Part shown: piece by piece, positions 54,341 to 62,155 of the stretch
How the letters are laid out: each line of letters starts with the position of its first letter
Position numbering within the stretch: the first letter of the stretch is position 1
From: an uncultured Tateyamaria sp.
GTDB taxonomy: Bacteria > Pseudomonadota > Alphaproteobacteria > Rhodobacterales > Rhodobacteraceae
Assembly: GCF_947488715.1 (NCBI RefSeq)
Contig: NZ_CANLAG010000001.1
Span: 372,001 to 436,000 of the forward strand
DNA length: 64,000 nucleotides
Reading direction: 5' to 3'
The notes under the pieces: model-generated
What the model was told of the DNA's origin: nothing
Seen by the model: the letters and a program-made list of their open reading frames with translations, nothing else
Databases searched by the model: none
Position numbers and translations under genes: made by a program

Positions 54341-56902
54341 ATGCAATTACAGACCATCAAGAGCGCGGGCCAAGAGCTGCGGGTTGTTGATTTGCGGGCA
54401 GCACTTGGCGGTCGCTTGGACGACCTGCCGGTCTGTATTCGGCTGTTGTGTGAAAATCACATTCGGTCTGGTGCGCCTTTGGAGCCGTTCTTGCAAGGTG
54501 ACGAGACCTTTGAATTTGCGTTCCGTCCCAACCGGTTGCTGATGCATGACACGACGTGCACGCCCGCATTGGCGGATGTGGCCGGATTGCGCGATGCATT
54601 GGCGGGGGCGGGTGTTGATCCGACCGTCCTGTCGCCGACCTTGCCGGTTGATGTGTCCGTTGATCATTCCGTGGCTGTCGATGCTTTTGGGGTACCTGAC
54701 GCCTTGCAACGCAACTTGGCCAATGAATTTGCCCGCAACAGCGAACGCTATGCCTTTTTGAAATGGGCATCCCGCACCATGGACGGTTTGCGCGTTCACC
54801 CACCGGGCAGCGGGATCATGCACACGATCAACCTCGAACAGCTTGCAACGGTTTTGGAGGTTGATCCGGACGGTATTTCGCATCCCGATATGCTGCTGGG
54901 CACGGACAGCCACACGACGATGATCAACGGCATAGGTCTCATGGCGTGGGGGATCGGGGGGCTGGAGGCGGAAAGCGTGATGTTCGGGCAGGCGGTGTCC
55001 CTTGCTGTGCCAAAAACGGTTGGGGTTCGGCTGTCAGGGCAGATGCCGCGGCACATGCTGGCGACTGATCTGGCGTTGGAAATCACACACAGGCTGCGCG
55101 CGTTTGGCGTGACGGGTGAGTTTGTGGAGTTCTTTGGCCCCGGTGTGTCGCAGCTTGGCGCGGATACGCGCGGGGTTGTGGCGAACATGGCACCGGAATT
55201 TGGCGCATCGACCGGGTATTTCCCGGTGGACGCCGAAACGATTGCCTATCTGAAGCGTACGGGGCGAAAGCCGGTCCAATACCAGCATATCGAAGCGGTC
55301 TTTCGCGCGATGGGCCTTTGGTTCGATCCGGATGCTTGCCCGCGCTATGATCGAACGCTTGATCTTGATTTATCGGCTATTTCGCCCGCGATTGCCGGTC
55401 CGCGCCGCCCGCAGGACCGGTGCAAACCGGCGCAAGCCGCCGGGCAGGTCGAGATCGCCATTGGCCGCTCATTGATGCCCATCAGTGCAGACACAACTGC
55501 GGTTCCTGACGGCGCTGTCGGCATTGCCGCTATCACAAGCTGCACCAATACATCCGATCCGAACCTGCTTGTCGCCGCCGGACTTCTGGCCAGAAATGCG
55601 CGCAGACTTGGCCTTGGACCCGCGCCTTGGGTCAAGACGTCACTGGCTCCGGGTTCCCCTTCTGCCCGCAAACTGTTGGACCGTGCGGGCCTGATGGAAG
55701 ATTTGTCCGCTTTGGGGTTCGACATTGTGGGCTTTGGCTGCACGACCTGCATTGGAAACTCGGGTCCATTGCCCGCTGCAATCGAAACTGCGCTTGCCGA
55801 CGGCAAGGCAATTGCCGCAGTTCTATCGGGCAATCGGAACTTTCCGGGGCGCGTGCATCCCAAACTCGACCTTGGGGACCTGACTTCGCCGCCGCTTGTG
55901 ATTGCTTATGCGCTCAAGGGGGATATCGCGGGCGATATTCTGACTGATTCGCTTGGTATCGGCACAGACGGACAGGATGTCATGCTGGAAGATATTTGGC
56001 CCTCACCAGAAGACATCGCTGAGGCGCTCTCAATGGGCTACCGAAGCGAGGATGTGAAAGCCGCTTTTGCCACAGCGGCCCAAGACGCCACATGGTCGGG
56101 GATTGCCACACCGGACACGCCGTTGTTCCCATGGGATCCGGTGTCCAGCTACCTGCGTTGCCCCAAGTTCGCATCGCATCCGCATGGCACAAGGCTGGGA
56201 CGCTACGACGCGCGCGCCCTGATGGTTTTGGGCGACGACGTGACGACCGATCACATCTCTCCTGCGGGGTGGATTGCGCCGAACAGTGCGGCGGGGCAGT
56301 GGCTGATTGCGCGTGGGGGTGATCCAGACAACCTGAATGTCTATGCCGCCTATCGCGGCAATTGGGAGGTTATGCTGCGCGGGTTGTTCACCAACAGATC
56401 GGTGAAAAACCACCTGGCAGAGGGACTTGAGCCCTCAGAAACCATGCTTGGGGATGGGCGTGTCTTGCCCCTTCATGAGGCTGCCAATGAGCTGGAAAAC
56501 AGTGGATTGAGTGCCGTCATCTTTGCGGGCGACCGCTATGGTATGGGGTCAAGCCGCGATTGGGCTGCGAAAGGTGTGGCATTGCTTGGCGTCAAAGCGG
56601 TCATCGCAAAGAGCTTTGAGCGGATCCACCGAACAAATTTGATCGGCATGGGGGTCCTGCCGCTTGAAATCACTGATGGGTTCGACCCCGCAACCGCGCG
56701 GATCGGTCCAGCGGATCAAGTCCTTGTTGACCTGTCTGGCGATGCTCTGACACCGCGCAAAGAAACGGCGATCACTTTGAAGCGGACGGGAAAACCTGCG
56801 GCGAAGATCGCCTGCCGCGCCGCCGTGGAGACGGAGCAAGAGATCGCATTGCTTCGGGTCGGGGGCGTGCTGCCGAATATCCTCGGGATGCATTTACGCT
56901 AG
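54341..56902 (+). CDS. AcnA-family aconitase-like hydro-lyase
   Basis: An 853-residue [4Fe-4S] hydro-lyase. Cluster ligands are Cys401 (TSCTNTSDPN), Cys467 and Cys470 (GFGCTTCIGNSG). Other intact motifs are GTDSHTTMINGIG (about 187-199), GNRNFPGR, DDVTTDHISPAG and YGMGSSRDWAAKG (Arg739), so the swivel domain is complete. The substrate-facing segments differ from AcnA: LLMHDTT (His69) where AcnA has a Gln, and MHTINLE (Thr162) where HQVNLE is usual. It is not likely the housekeeping aconitase. It is the last core enzyme of the operon and probably isomerises or dehydrates the imported acid. Confidence 0.9.
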   Translation: MQLQTIKSAGQELRVVDLRAALGGRLDDLPVCIRLLCENHIRSGAPLEPFLQGDETFEFAFRPNRLLMHDTTCTPALADVAGLRDALAGAGVDPTVLSPTLPVDVSVDHSVAVDAFGVPDALQRNLANEFARNSERYAFLKWASRTMDGLRVHPPGSGIMHTINLEQLATVLEVDPDGISHPDMLLGTDSHTTMINGIGLMAWGIGGLEAESVMFGQAVSLAVPKTVGVRLSGQMPRHMLATDLALEITHRLRAFGVTGEFVEFFGPGVSQLGADTRGVVANMAPEFGASTGYFPVDAETIAYLKRTGRKPVQYQHIEAVFRAMGLWFDPDACPRYDRTLDLDLSAISPAIAGPRRPQDRCKPAQAAGQVEIAIGRSLMPISADTTAVPDGAVGIAAITSCTNTSDPNLLVAAGLLARNARRLGLGPAPWVKTSLAPGSPSARKLLDRAGLMEDLSALGFDIVGFGCTTCIGNSGPLPAAIETALADGKAIAAVLSGNRNFPGRVHPKLDLGDLTSPPLVIAYALKGDIAGDILTDSLGIGTDGQDVMLEDIWPSPEDIAEALSMGYRSEDVKAAFATAAQDATWSGIATPDTPLFPWDPVSSYLRCPKFASHPHGTRLGRYDARALMVLGDDVTTDHISPAGWIAPNSAAGQWLIARGGDPDNLNVYAAYRGNWEVMLRGLFTNRSVKNHLAEGLEPSETMLGDGRVLPLHEAANELENSGLSAVIFAGDRYGMGSSRDWAAKGVALLGVKAVIAKSFERIHRTNLIGMGVLPLEITDGFDPATARIGPADQVLVDLSGDALTPRKETAITLKRTGKPAAKIACRAAVETEQEIALLRVGGVLPNILGMHLR

Positions 56903-57143
56903 GCTCTGCCGTTTGTGCATTTTGCGAACGGCTGCCGACGATACGATCCGTCAAATGATCTAACTGGTAGATCAATGTCGTGAGAAATCGATGTTATCTT
57001 TGGATTGGCTGTACAGCTACCTCTTCTTTTGACGATGCGCTGGAACGGCGGATGGAACGGTTGTTCAACGCCTGTGGGTTGCACGTCATCACTATCCGAC
57101 CAGCGGTTTCAGTACGCTGAAGCGAAAGATGAAGGAGAGGAAC

Positions 57144-57617
57144 GTGTCAAATCGTCAAAGCCAGAGGCTGGATCACTTTGGTGTCGCGCCTGAATTGTTT
57201 CAGCCGATGTTTGACCAGGAAAAGCTGTTGGAAGAAAGCGGGCTTGAACACAGCCTGATCGCCTTGGTGAAAGTGCGGGCCTCGCAAATCAATGGCTGCG
57301 CTTTCTGCATAGACATGCATTGGCAGGATGCGCGGGCGGGCAGTGAAGTTGAAAACCGCCTGTACCTGCTGAATGCCTGGCGCGAAGCCTCTGTGTACAC
57401 CGCGCGCGAAGCTGCGGCGCTTGGTTGGACCGAAGCCCTGACGCGGATCGAGACCTCGCAAGCGCCGGATGCGGTCTATGCAGACATCGCGGCACATTTC
57501 AGTCCCCGCGAACAAGTTGCGCTGAGCCTTGTGATCACCGCAATCAACGCCTGGAACAGGATCGCGATTGCATTTCGGATGCCACACGGTGTGCCGGGCG
57601 CAACGCACGCAGCTTGA
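57144..57617 (+). CDS. Carboxymuconolactone decarboxylase family (AhpD-like) protein
   Basis: A 157-residue helical protein with the redox motif INGCAFCIDMHW (Cys52, Cys55, His59), matching AhpD-type alkylhydroperoxidases. I choose the GTG at 57144 because GGAGAGG lies just before it; an ATG at 57129 sits upstream of that ribosome-binding site. The 241 bases before it hold a GATCTA-5-TAGATC inverted repeat and no convincing gene. It may be a separate transcript from the aconitase operon. Confidence 0.85.
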   Translation: MSNRQSQRLDHFGVAPELFQPMFDQEKLLEESGLEHSLIALVKVRASQINGCAFCIDMHWQDARAGSEVENRLYLLNAWREASVYTAREAAALGWTEALTRIETSQAPDAVYADIAAHFSPREQVALSLVITAINAWNRIAIAFRMPHGVPGATHAA

Positions 57618-57739
57618 ATTCAGCAAGTCCCCCGCAAGACGTCGGTTCGGCGCGCTGAACAGACATGGGACGCCACCTTGGGGCCGACTGGACCCGTGGT
57701 CCCATCGGTATGACCAGAAAACATGAAATGGAGAGAGAA

Positions 57740-58333
57740 ATGGCAAAGTTAGCAATCGTTTATCACAGTGGGTTCGGACACACTGCCGTGCAAGCAGAAG
57801 CCGTGTATCGGGGTGCGAGCGAGGTCGCGGGGACCGACGTTACGCTCATTCCGGCGGAGGAATTCGAGCAGAATTGGCGGGTGATGGATGCCGCTGACGC
57901 GATCATTTTCGGCTCGCCTACCTATTTCGGCAGCGCCTCAGCCCAGTTCAAGGCGTTCCTGGACGCAACGTCCGGCCGGTGGCTCGAAGGGCGTTGGAAA
58001 AACAAACTGGCTGCGGGTTTCACCGTTTCGGCTGGCATGAGCGGGGACAAGCTGGCCACGCTTCAACAGATCAACCATTTCGCCATGCAACACGGAATGA
58101 TTTGGGTGGGTTTGGGATTGCCGCCGGGCAACAACACCAGCTCAGGCTCGCCAGAGGATCTGAACCGGCTTGGTGGTTTCATGGGGGCCATGGCGCAGGC
58201 GAATGCAGATGCGTCGCCCGAAGCGGCACCGGCTGGATCGGACCTGAGAACAGCCGAATATCTTGGCAAACGCGTGGCGGAAACGGCGCAGCGTTGGCTG
58301 GTGGGCCAAAGCGTCGGGGCCGTCGCCGCCTGA
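57740..58333 (+). CDS. Flavodoxin-fold NAD(P)H-quinone reductase-like protein
   Basis: A 197-residue protein of the WrbA/flavodoxin family. The FMN phosphate loop is IVYHSGFGHTAVQAEAV near the N-terminus, GSPTYFGSASAQFKAFLD and the C-terminal LPPGNNTSSGSPEDLNRLGG complete the flavin site. Such proteins reduce quinones by two electrons. GAGAGAG precedes the ATG at 57740. It lies 122 bases after the AhpD-like gene, suggesting an oxidative-stress pair. Confidence 0.86.
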   Translation: MAKLAIVYHSGFGHTAVQAEAVYRGASEVAGTDVTLIPAEEFEQNWRVMDAADAIIFGSPTYFGSASAQFKAFLDATSGRWLEGRWKNKLAAGFTVSAGMSGDKLATLQQINHFAMQHGMIWVGLGLPPGNNTSSGSPEDLNRLGGFMGAMAQANADASPEAAPAGSDLRTAEYLGKRVAETAQRWLVGQSVGAVAA

Positions 58334-58388
58334 GTGTGCCTGCGCCCGTGCCGCCTAAGTTGCAGAACGGGCCAACCCATCCACTAAC

Positions 58389-58423
58389 GATGCCCACTCA
58401 TGACTGGGCTTGGGCATCTTTTT
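58389..58423 (+). terminator. Terminator after the flavodoxin-fold gene
   Basis: Stem gatgccca (58389-58396) / tgggcatc (58411-58418) followed by TTTTT, between convergent genes. It closes the plus-strand run from the AhpD-like gene. Confidence 0.78.
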
Positions 58424-58455
58424 AGCTGAGCGGCGACGGATTGCGGAACGTAGGC

Positions 58456-59361
58456 TTAGGTGGATTGGGGCGCGTCCATTGGCATTTCGCCCGTCTCAAT
58501 TGACGTCCAGATCGCGGTCATGACTTTGCCCATGTGCTTGTCACGCCGCCGGATCGCAAAAATCTCTGTGTGGCGCGGCGGGAAACCGTCGACCCGCAAG
58601 GGAACAAGCGCGCCGGATGCCAGATCGTCTTGGATCAAATGCTCGGGCATGCCGCCCCAGCCGAGGCCAGCTTTGATGATGGACTTTTTCGCCTCGAAAT
58701 CCGACACGGTCCAACGCTGCCCGCCTGACAAGACATCCCGGCTTTGGTCAAAGTCTTTGCCCCCGGTGCCGGACACAACGACCTGGGTGTAGCGCTGCAT
58801 CTCGAGCCGGGACAAAACCCCTGGTTTCTGCGCGGCCTCAAAACCGGCACTGGCCACTGGGCGTATCGTTATGGCGCCGAACGGCAATGTTTCGACCTCG
58901 TCAATCGGGACATCCTGTAGTCCCGCAAAAATCATGTCTGCGTCGCCCGCCATCAACCGAGCGAGCGGTCCCCCCATCATCTCGGACGCAACATGGATGT
59001 TCGTCGCCGGATAGATCTGTTTGATCGTGCCCAACAGGTCCAACACCGGCTCCAGTGCCATGGTCGAGGTGATTGCAATCGAGATCATCGCCTCTTGTTC
59101 GCTGCGCAATCCGGCAGCGACTGATTTCAAGCTGCGCACCTGTTCCAAAACGCGCGCGGTTTCGCGGTAAAACACCTCACCTTCAGATGTCAGGCTTGGG
59201 CGGTAGGCATCACGTGATAGCAGGGTAAACCCAAGCTCGTCCTCCAGTTTGCGTATTTGGTGGCTGACGGCGGATTGCGCCTTGTTCAGGCGGTCGGCGG
59301 CGGCGCGGAAGGTGCCAGTGGCCACGATAGCGTCGAGAGCGATAAGCTGATCAAGCGTCAT
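58456..59361 (-). CDS. LysR-family transcriptional regulator
   Basis: A 301-residue regulator: N-terminal MTLDQLIALDAIVATGTFRA then AADRLNKAQSAVSHQIRKLE, and an effector-binding domain (ISIAITSTMALEPVLDLLG, KSIIKAGLGWGGMPEHLI). It starts at 59361, preceded by GCCTCCCAAT read as AATGGGAGGC on the other strand, and diverges from the small membrane-protein operon with 107 bases between. It is therefore the likely regulator of that operon. Confidence 0.93.
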   Translation of the reverse strand: MTLDQLIALDAIVATGTFRAAADRLNKAQSAVSHQIRKLEDELGFTLLSRDAYRPSLTSEGEVFYRETARVLEQVRSLKSVAAGLRSEQEAMISIAITSTMALEPVLDLLGTIKQIYPATNIHVASEMMGGPLARLMAGDADMIFAGLQDVPIDEVETLPFGAITIRPVASAGFEAAQKPGVLSRLEMQRYTQVVVSGTGGKDFDQSRDVLSGGQRWTVSDFEAKKSIIKAGLGWGGMPEHLIQDDLASGALVPLRVDGFPPRHTEIFAIRRRDKHMGKVMTAIWTSIETGEMPMDAPQST

Positions 59362-59468
59362 TGGGAGGCTCTTTGATCTGTTTTTTGGATCATTGTGGTG
59401 ACAACTCGATATTATCAATCGTTGCTCTGGATTGCTACCTCAAGGCTGTAATCAAACGGAGCTATCCA

Positions 59469-59624
59469 ATGACACTCTCATACAAATGGTGTGCTTCTTC
59501 ACCGGGTTATCCGGTCCGTTCAAAGGGGTCGGGGGCAATCCTGAACGTGATTGCCCTGTGGTTCCTGATCTGGGCTGCGGCGGTGGCGATGCACCTTGTG
59601 GGCCGCACGGGTGGGGTGATGTGA
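59469..59624 (+). CDS. Small single-helix membrane protein (51 aa)
   Basis: A 51-residue ORF beginning MTLSYKWCASSPGYP with one hydrophobic helix ILNVIALWFLIWAAAVAMHL. The CGGAGC ribosome-binding region is 8 bases upstream. Its TGA overlaps the ATG of the next gene by one base (TGATG), which argues that it is translated. No family is known to me. It is the first gene of the plus-strand mini-operon. Confidence 0.6.
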   Translation: MTLSYKWCASSPGYPVRSKGSGAILNVIALWFLIWAAAVAMHLVGRTGGVM

Positions 59625-60004
59625 TGGACGGGGTTGAGCATGATGACATTCGGGATCTGATGGAGCGCTACTTTGACGGGCTCTACCAGTCCGACAGCAC
59701 AATCCTGCGCACGGTTTTTCACGACGATCTTGTCTATGTGAACGGCACGGCTGGCACCTACGAGAATATGGATCTCGAAAGCTACATGGCCCGGATTGAT
59801 GCCCGCACAGCGCCTGCGTCACGGGGCGATGCCCGGCACGAGGTGGTCGAGCGCGTGACGCTGAAAGGTGACCGTATCGGGGTGATCGAGGCGCGGATGA
59901 CCATGCTTGGACGAAACTATCAGGACCTGCTGACGCTCATCCACACGGATGACGGTTGGCGCGTCCTGACCAAGGTTTTCTCATTTGTCGAACGAAAGGA
60001 CTAA
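59624..60004 (+). CDS. NTF2-like/SnoaL-like nuclear transport factor 2 family protein
   Basis: A 126-residue cone-fold protein: DDIRDLMERYFDGLYQSDST, then FHDDLVYVNGTAG and a sheet ending DLLTLIHTDDGWRVLTKVFS. The fold is used for isomerases, dehydratases and binding of small hydrophobic ligands; the role is unknown. It is translationally coupled to the small membrane-protein ORF and followed 4 bases later by the tautomerase gene. Confidence 0.86.
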   Translation: MDGVEHDDIRDLMERYFDGLYQSDSTILRTVFHDDLVYVNGTAGTYENMDLESYMARIDARTAPASRGDARHEVVERVTLKGDRIGVIEARMTMLGRNYQDLLTLIHTDDGWRVLTKVFSFVERKD

Positions 60005-60008
60005 GGCA

Positions 60009-60230
60009 ATGCCCTATGTAAACATCAAAGTCACCCGGGAAGGTGGGCCAAACGGCACCGGCCCTTCGGATGCGGAAAAAGCGCAACTGGTCGAGGGTGT
60101 GTCCGATCTGCTCTTGCAGGTTCTGGGCAAGAGCCCCGCGACGACATTCGTCGTGATTGACGAAGTGCCGTTGGAAAACTGGGGCATCAGCGGCAAACAG
60201 GTGAGCCAAATCCGCGCGGCAAGCACCTGA
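60009..60230 (+). CDS. 4-oxalocrotonate tautomerase family protein
   Basis: A 73-residue protein with the catalytic N-terminal Pro directly after Met (MPYVNIKVTRE), the defining feature of 4-OT enzymes, and an SDAEKAQLVEGVSDLLLQVL helix. It tautomerises 2-hydroxymuconate-type or other enols; the true substrate is unknown. AAGGCA precedes the ATG. A 10-bp hairpin follows before the EamA gene. Confidence 0.88.
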   Translation: MPYVNIKVTREGGPNGTGPSDAEKAQLVEGVSDLLLQVLGKSPATTFVVIDEVPLENWGISGKQVSQIRAAST

Positions 60231-60258
60231 TCCAAACCCACCACTCACGAAACACTAT

Positions 60259-60282
60259 GCGGCACGCCTCGGGGCGTGCCGC
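60259..60282 (+). other. Intercistronic hairpin before the EamA gene
   Basis: Perfect 10-bp stem gcggcacgcc / ggcgtgccgc closed by a TCGG loop, ending 4 bases before the AGAGGAG ribosome-binding site. It could tune expression of the EamA exporter or act as a partial terminator. Confidence 0.55.
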
Positions 60283-60299
60283 TCAAGAGGAGTGCGCCA

Positions 60300-61286
60300 A
60301 TGCCCCGCATAGGTTTTGTCGGTCGCCGCACCGTGAGGACGTCAGCGCCGCGACTGATGGGCTATGCCTGGATGGCGGTTGCCATAACGATCTGGGCGAG
60401 TTGGCTGGTACTGACATCTTCGGGTGTGACAACCGCACTGTCTCCTGTCGATCTGGCCGGGCTACGGGCGCTTGTTCCTGCGGTTGTCCTTGCGCCGCTG
60501 CTGTGGCGTCAGCGATATGAGGTCGCAAGACTTGGTCTGCAGAAGAGCTTGTTGCTGTCCTTATATGGTGCGCCTTTCACGCTCTGCGTTGGATATGGCC
60601 TCAGCTACGCTCCGGTTGCCCATGCGGGCGCCATGGTGCCAAGCCTGATGCCGGTCTTCGTCCTCTTTATCGGATGGATTGCCCTTGGGCAGCGCGTGTC
60701 AGCGTATCAACTCGGGTCGGCTGTGCTGATCATTGCTGGTGCCGCGGCAATCGTGTTCCGCCCTGCCGAAGGTGCCCGCCCCGACAACCTGTGGATCGGA
60801 CATGGCGTCTTTCTGGCTGGGGCTTTCTTTTGGGCCTGTTTCACGTTGACGCTCAGGCAACACGCGATCTCTCCCTTTCTGGCGACGGCGCTTGTGGGCG
60901 CGATCTCGACACTCTGCCTCGCGCCGTTTTGGGTCATGTCGGGTTTGTCGACCATGGGCGCGGCAACGCCGCCGGACATTGCGTTTCAATTTGTCTTTCA
61001 AGGCGTCATCACTGGGCTTGTATCGCTCTATGCCTTCGGCGAGGCGCTGCGGGTGCTGGGCCTGGTGGCGACCCGTCTGGCGGCATTCACGCCTGCTGTG
61101 GCAACCTGCCTTGCCATTCCCATTCTGTCTCAGGTGCCTGACGCGTATGAGATTGCCGCTATCGGATTGGTTGTTGGCGGGCTGTTGGTTGCGTCGCTGC
61201 CAGCGCGCGCCGTTCGATCTGCCGCGTCCGAGCGTGGTCAGAGCCCAGACGACCCGCGATGTCGCAAGTCGCAAATGCCGTACTGA
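60300..61286 (+). CDS. EamA/DMT-family transporter
   Basis: A 328-residue inner-membrane protein with about ten helices in two EamA halves (MAVAITIWASWLVLTSSGV, LSYAPVAHAGAMVPSLMPVF, and the second half from HGVFLAGAFFWACFTLTL). The start at 60300 has AGAGGAG upstream. It ends the mini-operon with the NTF2-like and tautomerase genes, so it may export or import their substrate. Confidence 0.9.
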   Translation: MPRIGFVGRRTVRTSAPRLMGYAWMAVAITIWASWLVLTSSGVTTALSPVDLAGLRALVPAVVLAPLLWRQRYEVARLGLQKSLLLSLYGAPFTLCVGYGLSYAPVAHAGAMVPSLMPVFVLFIGWIALGQRVSAYQLGSAVLIIAGAAAIVFRPAEGARPDNLWIGHGVFLAGAFFWACFTLTLRQHAISPFLATALVGAISTLCLAPFWVMSGLSTMGAATPPDIAFQFVFQGVITGLVSLYAFGEALRVLGLVATRLAAFTPAVATCLAIPILSQVPDAYEIAAIGLVVGGLLVASLPARAVRSAASERGQSPDDPRCRKSQMPY

Positions 61287-61384
61287 AGCGACCATTCGGT
61301 CTGAACTTGTATTTCTAGTTCAATGAACGGATTGCTCGGGGCAAGGCTCGTGTTGCCGATCGCTTGCTGTTGACTGGGAAAGAG

Positions 61385-62026
61385 TCACTCGAGCGCCTTC
61401 AGAAGGCTCGGCAACCTGGCCCCCTGCAACATCATGTGGTTTCGCATCAGCGTGTTGGCCAAGTCGCCGTCCTTGGCAAAGATCGCGCCGCTGATTTCAC
61501 GATGTTCTGCGAGCGACTGTGCCAACCGTCCGACAACCTCGTAAGGCATCAGCCGATACACGTTGATCCGTGCCTGTATCTGATCCAGTTGATCAACCAG
61601 CCACGTATTGCCGCTGGCTTTGTGAATGGCTGCGTGGAACGCGAGGTTGGCTTGCGCGTAGGCGGAAATATCCTCGGCTTCGGCGGCGATGCGGCACTGT
61701 TCCAGACCCGCCTCGATGTCCTTTTTGTCCGAAAGTGTCAGCAGATCGCTGGCCAGACGGCAGGCCATGCCCTCCAGCTCCGCGGCCACTTCGAACAGAT
61801 CGTTGAGCTCTTTTGCGGTCAAAACACGCACCATCGCCCCTTTGCGTGGGCGCGTTTCCAACAATCCGCAGTCTACCAATGACCGGATGGCCTCACGGAT
61901 CGGCGTGCGGCTCACATCAAAGCGCGCAGCGAGGTCAGCCTCTTCGAGCTGATCGCCCGGCTTTAGTAAGCCACTGAAAATATCATGTTTTAGCTGCTCA
62001 ATGAGCGTGTCTGATGCCCGTGCCAT
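61385..62026 (-). CDS. GntR-family regulator (FCD domain)
   Basis: A 213-residue regulator with the usual single winged helix (LIEQLKHDIFSGLLKPGDQL, then FDVSRTPIREAIRSLVDCGL) and an FCD domain with the metal-binding His pattern (LAFHAAIHKASGN, LAEHREI, MRNHMML). The ATG at 62026 has AAAGGAA upstream. It diverges from the TRAP operon and is its likely repressor; two ATGGATACAT-like sites lie between them. Confidence 0.93.
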   Translation of the reverse strand: MARASDTLIEQLKHDIFSGLLKPGDQLEEADLAARFDVSRTPIREAIRSLVDCGLLETRPRKGAMVRVLTAKELNDLFEVAAELEGMACRLASDLLTLSDKKDIEAGLEQCRIAAEAEDISAYAQANLAFHAAIHKASGNTWLVDQLDQIQARINVYRLMPYEVVGRLAQSLAEHREISGAIFAKDGDLANTLMRNHMMLQGARLPSLLKALE

Positions 62027-62111
62027 ACGCATTCCTTTCGGGTGTTTCATAGCGATCTCCGCATCTGATCGCCAGCCAAAACTCAGTTATGTGAATCTTT
62101 TGTCTTGCCAT

Positions 62112-62142
62112 ATGGATACATATAGATATTAAGAGGATACAT
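62112..62142. promoter_or_regulatory. Two GntR-type operator candidates
   Basis: ATGGATACAT (62112-62121) and GAGGATACAT (62133-62142) are 21 bp apart, two helical turns. They resemble the imperfect ATGTATACAT palindrome bound by FCD-type GntR regulators, and lie between the GntR gene and dctP. Confidence 0.5.
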
Positions 62143-62155
62143 AGGAGGAATCGAA

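Noticed and set aside
56950-57120. Short protein-like stretch (LERRMERLFNACGLHVITIR) before the AhpD-like gene
   Set aside because: It might be a gene remnant, but it is under 50 codons with no good start, and no family is recognised.
57665-57715. Imperfect ATGGGAC/GTCCCAT hairpin before the flavodoxin-fold gene
   Set aside because: The stem has a bulge and a long loop with no T-run; too weak to call.
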